Numbered from the stretch's first letter, positions 55,611-64,000 are shown. The stretch is DNA of 64,000 nucleotides from an uncultured Methanomicrobiales archaeon (GCA_903832665.1 CAILCG010000014.1:62001-126000); one strand, 5' to 3'. Numbers and translations are program-made. The notes: generated by a model from the sequence alone, not told the origin.

Positions 55611-56546
55611 TTACGGGAGTGCCAGCATCCGCTCGATCGCCCCGCGTGCCCGGTCCGCAATCTCTTCCGGTACGGTAATGCGGAGGCGAAGTGTCTGTAA
55701 TGCGTCCCGCACTTTGGTGAGATCGGTCTTTTTCATATTCCGGCAGACAGACTCCTGTGAGAGCGGGTAACACTGCTTTGCCGGACACTCTTTTTCCAGC
55801 CGGTGCAGGATCCCGACCTCGGTACCGATAATAAACTCCCTCTTTGGCGATGAACAGACCCGCTGGATGATGCCGGAGGTGCTTGCCACGTGATCGGCGA
55901 GATCGATTATTTCCGGGCGGCACTCCGGGTGGACAAGCAGCTCCGCACCCGGGTGGGCCCTACGGGCAGCCGTGACCTGAGCGGAGGTAATCTGGTCGTG
56001 CACAATGCAGAATCCTTCCCACGGCAGCACCGTTTTCTTCGTGAACCTGGCTGCATAACGCCCGAGGTTCCGGTCGGGCACAAAGATCACGCGATCCTGC
56101 TGTACCGAATTAACGACTTTAATGGCATTGGACGAGGTGCAGCAGATATCACTCTCCGCCTTGACTTCTGCGGTGGTATTGACGTAGCAGACAACTGCCG
56201 CATCCGGGTTGCGGGCTTTGGCAAACCGGAGTTCTTCTGCCGAGATCATCTGGGCCATCGGGCAACAGGCATCCGGAGCAGGAAGCAGGACGGTCTTCTC
56301 AGGGGAGAGGATTGCAGCGGTCTCGGCCATGAAATCCACGCCACAGAAGACGATCACTTCGCCATCCATGGTGGCTGCAGCCCGCGAGAGTTCGAGCGAA
56401 TCCCCGCAGAGATCGGCAATGTCCTGCACTTCCGGCAGCTGGTAGTTATGGACAAGGATGATCGCATCGCGCTCTTGTTTCAGCGCAAGAATCTCGTCTT
56501 TGAGTGAAGTGCCGGGCACGTGTTGCTGCTCCTGTTTTGTATACAT
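55611..56546 (-). CDS. nadA: Quinolinate synthase
   Basis: 311 residues. Substrate and cluster motifs include VHNYQLPEVQDIADLCGDSLELSR, FCGVDFMAETAAILSP, and Cys ligands in PDACCPM, HPECRPE and PAKQCYPLS. A [4Fe-4S] enzyme that makes quinolinate from iminoaspartate in NAD synthesis. The nadB/nadX and nadC partners are not in the window. Depends on the Fe-S assembly genes located downstream. Confidence 0.95.
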   Translation of the reverse strand: MYTKQEQQHVPGTSLKDEILALKQERDAIILVHNYQLPEVQDIADLCGDSLELSRAAATMDGEVIVFCGVDFMAETAAILSPEKTVLLPAPDACCPMAQMISAEELRFAKARNPDAAVVCYVNTTAEVKAESDICCTSSNAIKVVNSVQQDRVIFVPDRNLGRYAARFTKKTVLPWEGFCIVHDQITSAQVTAARRAHPGAELLVHPECRPEIIDLADHVASTSGIIQRVCSSPKREFIIGTEVGILHRLEKECPAKQCYPLSQESVCRNMKKTDLTKVRDALQTLRLRITVPEEIADRARGAIERMLALP

Positions 56547-56622
56547 GCGATCCCGGGTCTCAAAAAGCTGGTGTGTGGGGAAATTTATGAACGGGCACGC
56601 CCAACTATTCCCTACTCACACC

Positions 56623-56817
56623 ATGAAAATTATTCTTCCCGATGCTACGATACAGGAGGTACCCGGAGACCCGGCCAGTCTCCTTGTGATCCTTGACCGG
56701 CTGGGCATCAATCCGGCCGAAGTGATCGTGTCCCGGAACGGGAAGCTGGTGCCGGAGGATGCGGTTGCCCGTGGTGACGATGAGATCCGGATCATCCGCA
56801 TCGCGCACGGGGGATAA
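56623..56817 (+). CDS. ThiS/Urm1-like sulfur carrier protein
   Basis: 64 residues from ATG 56623 (MKIILPDATIQEVPGDPASL). Beta-grasp fold ending in HGG, the terminal Gly-Gly for activation and thiocarboxylation. It overlaps the NcsA-like gene's start by none (TAA then ATG). The pair suggests sulfur delivery for tRNA 2-thiolation. Confidence 0.85.
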   Translation: MKIILPDATIQEVPGDPASLLVILDRLGINPAEVIVSRNGKLVPEDAVARGDDEIRIIRIAHGG

Positions 56818-57756
56818 ATGAAGCCGGGAGAGGACGCACCGGCCGGAGCGGAACGGTGTTCCCTCTGCGGGGAACTTCCGGTCATTCGGATGAGTGGACC
56901 GGACCGGCATCTCTGCGCCGCCCATCTTATCGCTGACCTTGAAGAGCGTGCAGCCCGGACCATCCGGGAACGTGAACTTGTCCGGCCTCATGACCGGATC
57001 GCGGTTGCATTCAGTGGCGGCAAGGATAGCACCGCACTTCTTATCATCCTCTCCCGGCTCCTGCCCGCTTGGGATGATGTAAGCCTCGTGGCGATCACGG
57101 TGGACGAAGGGATTGCAGGCTACCGGGATGACACCATCCGGGCTGCAGAGGCGGTCACCAAAAAACTCGATATCGATCATGTCTGCGTCTCGTTTACGGA
57201 TCTGGTGGGCGATGATCTCGACACCCTGCTGGTCGGGCGGGAGACGCAGGCCTGTTCGGTCTGCGGGATCCTGCGCCGCAAAGCACTGTCGCAGGCAGCA
57301 CACAACGCAGGTGCGACAAAGATCGCTACCGGCCACAATCTCGATGACGAGGCACAATCCGTTCTCATGAACACGCTAAGGGGGGACCTGCCCCGCCTGG
57401 TCCGCACCAGCGATGCAGATTCCCACGACTGTTTTATCCCCCGGATCAAGCCGCTTGCCGATATCGCTGAAAAGGAGATTGCCGCGTACCTGTTCGTGCA
57501 GGACCTTTTTCCATTTCTCCCGGAGTGCCCGTATACCCGGCATGCCCTGCGGGCAGAAGTACGGTCCATGCTCTCTTCCCTGGAGCAGAAACATCCCGGT
57601 ACGATGCGCAACCTAATCCGGAGCAAACGTACGATAGAAAAACAGGTAGACCGGAGTGCAATCTCCGAACCGCTGCGCTGCTGTCTCCAGTGCGGGGATC
57701 CCTGCAGCGGGGAATTCTGCCAAGTGTGTATGCTCAGGAAATCACTGGGAAAATGA
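56818..57756 (+). CDS. ncsA: NcsA/TtuA-type tRNA 2-thiolation ATPase
   Basis: 312 residues. N-terminal zinc finger CSLCGELPVIRMSGPDRHLC, PP-loop FSGGKDSTALLI (about residues 63-71), conserved Cys in QACSVCGILRR, GHNLDDEAQS, and a C-terminal zinc ribbon (CCLQCGDPCSGEFCQVC). The architecture is that of TtuA/Ctu1-family enzymes, which use a Fe-S cluster. Follows a ThiS-like carrier directly. Predicted to thiolate U34 or U54 of tRNA. Confidence 0.87.
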   Translation: MKPGEDAPAGAERCSLCGELPVIRMSGPDRHLCAAHLIADLEERAARTIRERELVRPHDRIAVAFSGGKDSTALLIILSRLLPAWDDVSLVAITVDEGIAGYRDDTIRAAEAVTKKLDIDHVCVSFTDLVGDDLDTLLVGRETQACSVCGILRRKALSQAAHNAGATKIATGHNLDDEAQSVLMNTLRGDLPRLVRTSDADSHDCFIPRIKPLADIAEKEIAAYLFVQDLFPFLPECPYTRHALRAEVRSMLSSLEQKHPGTMRNLIRSKRTIEKQVDRSAISEPLRCCLQCGDPCSGEFCQVCMLRKSLGK

Positions 57757-58545
57757 CGGCATTCCCTGCACGCGTTCGGGATGGGTATAGATATTCATCT
57801 TTGAACTGCGGACGAATCCGATGACGCAGAGGCCGGTCTTTGCGGCGATCTCGATCGCAAGAGTTGTTGTCGCACCGCGGGAGATCACAATCGGGATATT
57901 TGCAACCAGGCATTTACGGACCATCTCGGATGAGATACGTCCCGAGCAGATCGCATAGGTGCGGGAAAGGTCCACGTTGTTGCGCAGGGCATACCCGATA
58001 ACCCGGTCGAGCGCATTGTGCCGCCCGATATCTTCCGATCGTGCGATCACGCCATCGGTGGATGCAAGTCCCACCACATGGATACCCCCCGTTTTGTCGT
58101 GGAGTTCTGAGTCGAGAATCCCCCGGATCGTGCCGCTGATAAGAGCGGACGGGATGGTGAATGCGGATTTGACTGAGGGCAGTTTTGCGGTATCGATGAA
58201 CGATGCGCTTCCCCCGCACCCGGAAAGGATCGTCTTCTTGGGTCCCAGCACTTTAAAGAGATTCTTCGTGATCACACTGAGGCGGTTCTTCTCGATCCTG
58301 ATCGATTCGATCTCATCAATGCTCTTGATGATCTGTTCCGTATAGAGATAGCCGGTGACGAAATCCTCCAGCTGCACGGGACTCATCATGGCAGTCATCG
58401 CATGCCTCCCGTTGATGAAGAGGGCATAGGGAATCTCTTCGATCACTTCATGGGTGGCAACTTCAGCTCTTTCGCCGTCAACCCGTATGCAGGGTACATG
58501 CCTGAACATTGCCTCTGTTCTTCCATCTTCTTCAGGTGCGGTCAT
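57742..58545 (-). CDS. fdhD: FdhD sulfurtransferase for formate dehydrogenase
   Basis: 267 residues. FdhD core with LVTGYLYTEQI-like segment, Cys in ILSGCGGSASF, and the IHVVGLAS-x-GVIARSEDIGRHNALDRVIG and ISSEMVRKCLVANIPIVISRGATT blocks. Transfers sulfur to the molybdenum/tungsten cofactor of formate dehydrogenase, used by hydrogenotrophic methanogens on formate. It overlaps the NcsA-like gene at the 3' end (15 bp) and the larE stop (ATGA). Confidence 0.93.
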   Translation of the reverse strand: MTAPEEDGRTEAMFRHVPCIRVDGERAEVATHEVIEEIPYALFINGRHAMTAMMSPVQLEDFVTGYLYTEQIIKSIDEIESIRIEKNRLSVITKNLFKVLGPKKTILSGCGGSASFIDTAKLPSVKSAFTIPSALISGTIRGILDSELHDKTGGIHVVGLASTDGVIARSEDIGRHNALDRVIGYALRNNVDLSRTYAICSGRISSEMVRKCLVANIPIVISRGATTTLAIEIAAKTGLCVIGFVRSSKMNIYTHPERVQGMPSFSQ

Positions 58546-59360
58546 TGCGGTTGCTCTTCCTTTGCTAATACTTCATCCATACTGCCGGAGCGGTAGCCTT
58601 CGAGATCGAGCGTGACATAGGAAAACCCGATCGCTTTGAAGGTTTTCAGCAACAGCTCCTGTATGGCCAGCAGTTTCAAGACATCCTCTGGAACAATTTC
58701 GATACGGGCAATGGTCCCGTGCAACCGGACCCGGCACTGGGCAAACCCGCTGGTGTGCAGGAATGCTTCGGCCTCTTCGATCATGGCCAGTTTTTTATAA
58801 CTGATCTCATCTCCGTACGGGATGCGGGATGAGAGGCAGGCGGCCGAAGGCTTGTTCCAGAAGTTTAAACCCCTGGCCTGTGCAATCTCCCGGATGTCTG
58901 CCTTAGTTATACCCGCCTCTAAAAACGGGTGACAGACCCCATCTTCGGTGCTTGCCTGGAGCCCGGGCCGGTGTTCTCCGGTGTCTGAGACATTGATACC
59001 ATCAGCAATACAGGCAAAGTGCAATGCATCCATTCGCCATTTCAGCACCTTGGCTGATTTTTTCTTGCACCAGTAGCATCGATCTGCCGGATTTTTTGTG
59101 AAACGTTCATCATCCATGATGCGAACGGGCATGTTCTCCAGCTGCAGGCCATATTCCCCGGCAATCTGCCGGGCCTCATCAACCGCTGCACGCGGAACAA
59201 CCGGGCTGTCAAGAAGTATGCAGCGGGTTTTGTCCTCAAGCACTTCGGTTGCGAGGACCGCCAGCAGGGCGCTGTCTACGCCGCCGGAGTAGGATATGAG
59301 CATCGAGCCTTTCGATGCAATGAAATCTTTGAGCGCCAGGGTCTTTTCTTCGAGATTCAT
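58542..59360 (-). CDS. larE: LarE-type ATP-dependent sacrificial sulfur transferase
   Basis: 272 residues from ATG 59360 (MNLEEKTLALKDFIASKGSM); the open frame extends 46 codons upstream without support. PP-loop SYSGGVDSALLAVLA, Cys set CYWCKKKSAKVLKW, and the ACLSSRIPYGDEIS block. In other species LarE provides sulfur for a nickel-pincer cofactor. No larA/B/C is visible here. The operon with fdhD implies a sulfur-donor role in cofactor work. Confidence 0.87.
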   Translation of the reverse strand: MNLEEKTLALKDFIASKGSMLISYSGGVDSALLAVLATEVLEDKTRCILLDSPVVPRAAVDEARQIAGEYGLQLENMPVRIMDDERFTKNPADRCYWCKKKSAKVLKWRMDALHFACIADGINVSDTGEHRPGLQASTEDGVCHPFLEAGITKADIREIAQARGLNFWNKPSAACLSSRIPYGDEISYKKLAMIEEAEAFLHTSGFAQCRVRLHGTIARIEIVPEDVLKLLAIQELLLKTFKAIGFSYVTLDLEGYRSGSMDEVLAKEEQPQ

Positions 59361-59412
59361 GGGAGTACCAAAACAATTGGTTATAGTTCTATAGTGAGAT
59401 TTGGGCAAAAAA

Positions 59413-59745
59413 TTATGAACCACATCGTTCAGGAGCCGGGCCGGCACAGCCCCCTTCCCCTTCACGGAGCTGGCGGCAGATCCCGCAGATCCGTTCAATT
59501 ACCTTGACCTCTTTTTTGTCAATCAGGTCCTGTGCCAGCAGGGCAATGGATTTTTTCACGTCGTCTTCAAATTCGATCCGGTACCCGCGTTTGCCGGAAA
59601 GATACTGGGAGACTGCGGATGGCGCAATCTCCAGCATTCGTGCAGCCTCGACCTGGGAGACCCCGCACTTGACAAGTTCCACGGCAATGGCAGCCCGGAT
59701 TGCCGGCAGGACATCCCACACTATTTTCTGACAGGGTGCTTCCAT
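59413..59745 (-). CDS. HTH regulator with C-terminal cysteines
   Basis: 110 residues. An XRE-type helix-turn-helix (CGVSQVEAARMLEIAPSAVSQYLSGKRG, about 28-55). A C-terminal Cys group (ERICGICRQLREGEGGCAGP, plus a penultimate CGS) could hold a Fe-S cluster or metal. It is divergent from nifS-nifU; a perfect palindrome lies between them. A sensor that controls Fe-S assembly, like IscR, is an attractive inference. Confidence 0.75.
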   Translation of the reverse strand: MEAPCQKIVWDVLPAIRAAIAVELVKCGVSQVEAARMLEIAPSAVSQYLSGKRGYRIEFEDDVKKSIALLAQDLIDKKEVKVIERICGICRQLREGEGGCAGPAPERCGS

Positions 59746-59780
59746 GGTATCACAACGTTTAAGTTATCCCAGTTGTCACA

Positions 59781-59789
59781 TAATATATT
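59781..59789. promoter_or_regulatory. TATA-like box in HTH/nifS intergenic region
   Basis: taatatatt lies about 36-44 bp upstream of the HTH gene start, suitably placed for its minus-strand promoter. It is 3 bp from the operator palindrome. Confidence 0.4.
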
Positions 59790-59791
59790 GT

Positions 59792-59807
59792 ATTCACAAT
59801 TGTGAAT
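59792..59807. promoter_or_regulatory. Operator-like 16-bp palindrome
   Basis: attcacaattgtgaat is a perfect inverted repeat next to the TATA-like box. A related half site, gttgtcaca, is at 59773-59781. Likely bound by the adjacent HTH regulator (inference). Confidence 0.6.
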
Positions 59808-59947
59808 TAGGCCGGGAATCCAGAAAAATCTTTGTATCTCATGGACCTGCCCAAGGTACGCAGGAACAAGGATGATGATTGGATGGCATGCACGGGTGGG
59901 AAAGAATAATCCACCATCCGCGAACATATTCAGGTACGAGAGGAGCC

Positions 59948-61144
59948 ATGGGAGCACAACGCATAATCTACATGGATCATTCTGCCACCACGTTCGTAAA
60001 ACCGGAGGTGGTAACGGCAATGATCCCGTACTTTACGGAACATTTCGGCAATCCGTCATCCATCTACAGTATTGCCCGTGAATCAAAGAATGCGATCGAT
60101 GCCGCACGGGTGCAGACCGCAAAGGCACTGGGTGCTGACCCGGACGAGATCTATTTTACCTCGGGTGGAAGCGAGTCGGACAACTGGGCGATCAAGGGGG
60201 TAGCCTATGCCAACCGGAAGCGGGGCAACCACATTATCACCAGTGCAATTGAGCACCATGCCGTGCTTCACACCTGCCAGTTCCTTGAGAAGGAAGGGTT
60301 CGAAGTTACGTATCTCCCCGTTGATCAGTACGGGCTTGTTGACCCGGCAGTCTTAGAGAAGGCGATCACGGACAAGACGATCCTGATCACGATCATGTAC
60401 GCGAACAACGAGATCGGGACGATCGAACCGATCGCCGAGCTCGGTGCCATCGCCCGGAAGCACAAGATATACTTCCATACGGACGCGGTGCAGGCAATCG
60501 GCAGTGTTCCCATCGACGTGAAGGCCCAGAACATTGACCTGCTCTCCCTCTCGGCTCACAAGTTCTACGGGCCCAAGGGGACCGGAGCGCTCTACATCAA
60601 AAAAGGTGTACGGATCGAGAACCTGATTCACGGTGGCGGACAGGAGCGAAGAAAACGTGCCGGTACCGAAAATATCTCAGGCATCGTTGGCCTGGGCAAG
60701 GCAATCGAGATGGTAACGGCAGATATCCCGGGACACTCCGCAAAAATTCGTGCAATGCGGGACCGGCTCGTCAAGGGCGTGCTTGCCGCCATCCCCAATG
60801 CCCGACTGAACGGAAACCCCGAAAAACGGCTCGCGGGGAATTTCAACGTGAGTTTCGAATTTATTGAAGGCGAGTCCATGCTCCTCTGGCTGGATGATGA
60901 AGGCATCTGTGCCTCCACCGGGAGTGCCTGCACCTCGGGATCGCTGGAACCCTCGCATGTACTGCTTGCCACCGGCCTGCCGGTGGAGATATCGCATGGT
61001 TCGCTCAGGCTCACGCTTGGCGATGCAAATACGGACAAGGATGTGGATGTTGTGCTCGAAGTGCTCCCGAAAGTGGTAGCAAAGCTGCGGGATATGTCCC
61101 CGCTGTACCAGAAGAGCGGAAAGGAAGGAGGCTGCAATGTATAG
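59948..61144 (+). CDS. nifS: Cysteine desulfurase
   Basis: 398 residues from ATG 59948 (MGAQRIIYMDHSATTFVKPE), just after an aggag ribosome site; the frame is open 23 codons upstream. PLP lysine in SLSAHKFYGPKGTGALYIKKG, and the active Cys loop GICASTGSACTSGSLEPSHVL. Supplies sulfur for Fe-S clusters and probably thio-modifications. Overlaps nifU by 8 bp. Confidence 0.95.
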   Translation: MGAQRIIYMDHSATTFVKPEVVTAMIPYFTEHFGNPSSIYSIARESKNAIDAARVQTAKALGADPDEIYFTSGGSESDNWAIKGVAYANRKRGNHIITSAIEHHAVLHTCQFLEKEGFEVTYLPVDQYGLVDPAVLEKAITDKTILITIMYANNEIGTIEPIAELGAIARKHKIYFHTDAVQAIGSVPIDVKAQNIDLLSLSAHKFYGPKGTGALYIKKGVRIENLIHGGGQERRKRAGTENISGIVGLGKAIEMVTADIPGHSAKIRAMRDRLVKGVLAAIPNARLNGNPEKRLAGNFNVSFEFIEGESMLLWLDDEGICASTGSACTSGSLEPSHVLLATGLPVEISHGSLRLTLGDANTDKDVDVVLEVLPKVVAKLRDMSPLYQKSGKEGGCNV

Positions 61145-61568
61145 TGACAAGGTCATGGACCATTTCAAGAACCCCCGGAACGTTGGCGAGATTGAGAATG
61201 CCGATGGAATCGGGGAAGTAGGGAACCCCGTCTGCGGGGACATCATGAAGATCTTCTTAAAGATCGAGAACAACATCGTCACGGACGCGAAGTTCAAGAC
61301 GTTCGGTTGCGGGGCTGCGATCGCATCCAGCAGCATGGCAACGGAACTGGTCCGGGGAAAGACGCTCGAAGAGGCGTGGGAGGTCTCGAACCAGGCCGTG
61401 GCAGAGGCGCTCGAAGGTCTGCCCCCAATCAAGATGCACTGCTCGGTGCTGGCGGAAGAAGGAATTCACAAGGCGATCAACGATTACCGAGTGAAAAAGG
61501 GACTTGAACCTTGGGTGGAGAAGAACCCCCACTCGCACGAACACGATGAGATGACCTGCGAACACTAG
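61137..61568 (+). CDS. nifU: NifU/IscU Fe-S scaffold protein
   Basis: 143 residues. IscU-type cluster cysteines: NPVCGDIMKIFLK, FKTFGCGAAIASSS and IKMHCSVLAEE. His/Asp-rich C-terminal tail (HSHEHDEMTCEH) is an addition that may bind metal. Overlaps nifS and ends 45 bp before the ThiF gene. Receives sulfur from NifS. Confidence 0.95.
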   Translation: MYSDKVMDHFKNPRNVGEIENADGIGEVGNPVCGDIMKIFLKIENNIVTDAKFKTFGCGAAIASSSMATELVRGKTLEEAWEVSNQAVAEALEGLPPIKMHCSVLAEEGIHKAINDYRVKKGLEPWVEKNPHSHEHDEMTCEH

Positions 61569-61613
61569 GCACTCGCACATCCACCCACGCAAACACGTTG
61601 TCAAAGGTGAGCA

Positions 61614-62372
61614 ATGTTTTCACAACGGGAACTCGATCGATACAAGCGGCAGATGATGCTCTTTGGCGGGGAAGGCCAGGAGCGGCTGAAGAAAGCGCAT
61701 ATCTTCATCGCCGGTGCGGGAGGACTGGGTTCTCCCATCTCCATCTATCTCGCGGTAGCGGGCGTGGGAACAATCACCATTGTCGATATGGACGTGGTGG
61801 ACCAGACAAACTTAAACCGCCAGATTCTCCATTTCGACCGGGACGTTGGGAAGAAGAAGACCGCATCTGCCGAAGAGAAGTTACAGGCACTCAATCCGGA
61901 TATCACGGTCAATGCGATCGATGTGAAGATCGAGGAATCAAACGCTGTGAAACTGATCGGAAAGGCCAATGGGATCGTAGATGCGATGGACAACTATCCC
62001 ACGCGCTACCTGCTCAATGATGTTGCGATCGCAAAGAAGATCCCGCTCTTCCATGGCGGCATCCGGGGATTCTATGGCCAGGCAACCACGATCCTTCCCG
62101 GGACAACCCCGTGCCTCAAATGCATCTTCCCCAAGGCCCCGCCAAAGGAAGTATTCCCGGTTGTGGGCGTGACCCCGGGTATCATTGGGACGATCCAGGC
62201 CAACGAAGTGATCAAGTACCTGCTGGGCAGCGGAGACCTTCTCGCGGGCCGCCTCTTCATCTGGGATGGGAGGGAGGCGCATGCAGAGGAGATCTGCGTA
62301 GAGCGTAACCCCGCGTGCGAAGCGTGTGGTAGCTTGCGAACAACAAAAAAACCTGCGAGGGAAGAGAAATGA
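61614..62372 (+). CDS. ThiF/MoeB/HesA-family adenylyltransferase
   Basis: 252 residues. ATP-binding AHIFIAGAGGLGSPISIYLAVAGVGTITIVD and the zinc site CLKCIFP / CVERNPACEAC. Adenylates the Gly-Gly C-terminus of ubiquitin-like sulfur carriers. The next gene is such a carrier, with a 4-bp overlap (ATGA), and MoaE follows. A MoeB role in molybdopterin synthesis fits best; other carriers, like the ThiS-like protein at 56623, may share it. Confidence 0.92.
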   Translation: MFSQRELDRYKRQMMLFGGEGQERLKKAHIFIAGAGGLGSPISIYLAVAGVGTITIVDMDVVDQTNLNRQILHFDRDVGKKKTASAEEKLQALNPDITVNAIDVKIEESNAVKLIGKANGIVDAMDNYPTRYLLNDVAIAKKIPLFHGGIRGFYGQATTILPGTTPCLKCIFPKAPPKEVFPVVGVTPGIIGTIQANEVIKYLLGSGDLLAGRLFIWDGREAHAEEICVERNPACEACGSLRTTKKPAREEK

Positions 62373-62647
62373 CCGTTAAGATCCGGTTTTTTGCACGGTT
62401 CCGGGAACTGCTCGGAACAGATATCCTGACCGATGTTACGGCCGGGACTACGCTTCGATCATTGATCACCACAATCTCCCAAAGAAATCCTGAGGGACAT
62501 GCTGCCATCTTTGATGAGAACGGCACGTTTCACGAGTTTGTCATCTTAATGAAGAACGGCAAACGGATCGAACTCGGGGATGCGGCCGACACGTCGGTTG
62601 CAGATGGCGATGAGATCGCGGTCTTCCCGCCGGTTGCCGGGGGATAA
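62369..62647 (+). CDS. MoaD/SAMP-like ubiquitin-fold sulfur carrier
   Basis: 92 residues ending VFPPVAGG, with the C-terminal Gly-Gly. Beta-grasp fold: VKIRFFARFRELLGTDILTDV, DGDEIAVFP. It lies between the E1-like enzyme and MoaE, so a MoaD function in molybdopterin synthase is likely. It could also serve as an archaeal protein modifier (SAMP). Confidence 0.9.
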   Translation: MTVKIRFFARFRELLGTDILTDVTAGTTLRSLITTISQRNPEGHAAIFDENGTFHEFVILMKNGKRIELGDAADTSVADGDEIAVFPPVAGG

Positions 62648-62659
62648 TCCGGTAGCATC

Positions 62660-63082
62660 ATGATCGCAATCCAGACGGGCGATGTCGACATCGGGGCTCT
62701 CATAACTGCGGCAAAGAAGCCCGGTACCGGAGCTATCGTAGTCTTTGACGGGGTAGTCCGGGATGACGGGATCACCGAAATGGAACTCGAAGCCTACGAG
62801 GAAGTGGCGGTAAAAGAGTTAGAGAAGATCGCTAAGGAAGCGACCCGGCAGTTCCGGCTCCTGCATGTCGATATCATTCACCGTGTCGGCAACCTGGGGG
62901 TTGGCGAAAATATCCTGATCATTGTGGTGAGTGCCGGACACCGGCCCGAAGCCTATGCCGGTTCCCGCTATATCATCGAAGAGATCAAGAAAGGGGTCCC
63001 GATCTGGAAGAAAGAACTCACCCGGGATGGCGGGCGGTGGGTGCCGGGTGAACACGGGCACGGGGGCGGGAAGCCCACATAA
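62660..63082 (+). CDS. moaE: Molybdopterin synthase large subunit MoaE
   Basis: 140 residues. MoaE blocks GAIVVFDGVVRDDG, HRVGNLGVGENILIIVVSAGHRPEAYAGSRYIIEEIKKGVPIWKKEL. The catalytic Lys is in VPIWKKE. The Gly/His-rich C-terminus (GEHGHGGGKPT) is not usual. With the MoaD-like protein it builds the dithiolene of the cofactor that FdhD later sulfurates. Confidence 0.94.
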   Translation: MIAIQTGDVDIGALITAAKKPGTGAIVVFDGVVRDDGITEMELEAYEEVAVKELEKIAKEATRQFRLLHVDIIHRVGNLGVGENILIIVVSAGHRPEAYAGSRYIIEEIKKGVPIWKKELTRDGGRWVPGEHGHGGGKPT

Positions 63083-63286
63083 CCGGCTTCATCATTCACT
63101 CACTATCCGTCATATCCGCCCCGGAATATTTTTTGAGGGGGGGGGCGATGCATATACGCTTATTTTTCTTAAATCTGATTCTGGAGTATTTTTCCTTTAA
63201 ACCGGGAGTCCGGTTCTTGTACATCAGTTCAGGGTCTTCCGGCTCCGGGCAATCCTTAATGTCTCACCACGGCGTATGATTGTTAA

Positions 63287-63838
63287 ATGAAATCTCGCCA
63301 GGACTCCGCTGTTTCCGAAACGATCGGTACGATCCTGATCATCCTTCTCGTTGTGGTGCTGGCCGCTATTGTGCTCACTCTCGCTATGGGGATCACTATC
63401 CTTCCCAAGAAACCCGTCCTTGCGGGTTTTTCTGTTGATGTGGTAAAAGGGGCCGATGCAAATCCCCCCCATGCACTGACCGTTCCTGTCATCCGCTTCA
63501 GCGAGATTGCCGGCGATAACCTTACCCAGGAATATTCTCCCAATACACATTCGGGAATTAACGGGACAAAGATCAAACTCATCGACCCCAATGGTAAGAT
63601 GTACACGGTCGTCCAGGCAATTTCCCTGACCGGAAAAGAGCTCAACAAAGGAGAGTCTTTTTACATCTTCCATTACCTTGTTGGCGAACCGAATGAATAC
63701 TGGCTGACCAATGATCCCACCCGGGTCTTTGCGTCTTCCGGCGTAATACCATTTACCCCTCACGGTAACTGGCGCCTCCTGATTACGGACGAGAAAGATA
63801 CGAATATGGTCATTCTTGACAAGACGCTGGCGATGTAA
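63287..63838 (+). CDS. Type IV pilin-like protein (archaeal N-terminal domain)
   Basis: 183 residues. Short basic leader (MKSRQDSAVSETIGTILIIL) followed by the hydrophobic pilin helix to about residue 36, the archaeal type IV pilin N-terminal domain (DUF1628-like). The processing site is probably near SAVSETIG. The C-terminal domain is beta-rich. Secreted or surface-displayed. Alone in the window, without assembly genes. AT-rich DNA upstream contains a possible TATA (tatacgcttattttt). Confidence 0.82.
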   Translation: MKSRQDSAVSETIGTILIILLVVVLAAIVLTLAMGITILPKKPVLAGFSVDVVKGADANPPHALTVPVIRFSEIAGDNLTQEYSPNTHSGINGTKIKLIDPNGKMYTVVQAISLTGKELNKGESFYIFHYLVGEPNEYWLTNDPTRVFASSGVIPFTPHGNWRLLITDEKDTNMVILDKTLAM

Positions 63839-64000
63839 GGATCAAATATCCATTAGAGATATCAATGCGCCCGTGTGTTATCGGTGTTTTGGGCCGGTGA
63901 ACTTCGGGAAACCCTGTAGGTTTTCATTTTTTTTAGGTACCAGGTAAATATCCGGCAATATTTCATTTAAACCCGAGATGGGAATATTCAGGTTCGATCA

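Overview
The window is a chromosomal segment of a methanogenic euryarchaeon, most likely a Methanomicrobiales member of the Methanoregula type. The evidence is an RNA polymerase with both large subunits split (A'/A'' and B'/B''), archaeal L30e, L44e, S27e, Nop10, aIF2-alpha, GINS and PriS, methanogen-associated families (DUF473, DUF5611, UPF0058), a geranylgeranyl reductase for archaeal lipids, and surface proteins with Thr-rich stalks and C-terminal anchors. The genus is inferred; no rRNA or mcr gene is present. Three tRNA genes are visible (Arg-UCU, Lys-UUU, Pro-GGG). There is no CRISPR array, rRNA operon or intact mobile element.

Layout. 1-9 kb: surface/envelope proteins, two zinc-ribbon proteins, DUF5611, a PAC2 chaperone, DUF473 and an ABC-2 exporter. 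9-18 kb: tRNA-Arg and the RNA polymerase operon on the minus strand (rpoH-rpoB2-rpoB1-rpoA1-rpoA2-rpl30e-nusA), then tRNA-Lys. 18-24 kb: a roadblock protein with two paralogous response regulators, MinD, tRNA-Pro, a DUF89 protein, NfeD and an SPFH protein. 24-32 kb: a decayed IS, a PH-domain membrane protein, an Rsm22-like methyltransferase, a B-family polymerase derivative with a RecA-like partner, and an M50 protease. 32-40 kb: RNase HII, TrkA, geranylgeranyl reductase, ferredoxin, and a katG-ahbD-ahbA-ahbB-ahbC operon that pairs catalase-peroxidase with the siroheme-dependent haem pathway, with a catalase remnant upstream of katG. 41-47 kb: an EndoQ-like nuclease, a sulfite-oxidase-fold molybdoenzyme with a DUF4405 membrane protein, HxlB, acylphosphatase, peroxiredoxin and a lipoprotein. 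46-53 kb: an information-processing cluster (PAC2, Nop10, aIF2-alpha, S27e, L44e, GINS, PriS, Elp3, UPF0058) and an ADP-ribosylglycohydrolase. 53-55 kb: a second decayed IS copy, two duplicated segments and a frameshifted SRAP gene. 55-64 kb: sulfur, Fe-S and cofactor genes (NadA, ThiS-like, NcsA-like, FdhD, LarE, a Cys-containing HTH regulator, NifS, NifU, ThiF/MoeB, MoaD-like, MoaE) and a pilin.

Two themes recur. First, one oxygen- and metal-related group covers haem synthesis for KatG, peroxiredoxin, Fe-S assembly and Moco/sulfur transfer. Second, there is an unusual number of broken or oddly started genes. Five have single-base frameshifts, four of them at 5-6 base G/C runs. One has an in-frame TAG with the frame open to the next gene. 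rpoB2 and ahbA lack canonical starts. The frameshifts are either recent decay of dispensable genes or homopolymer errors in the assembly.
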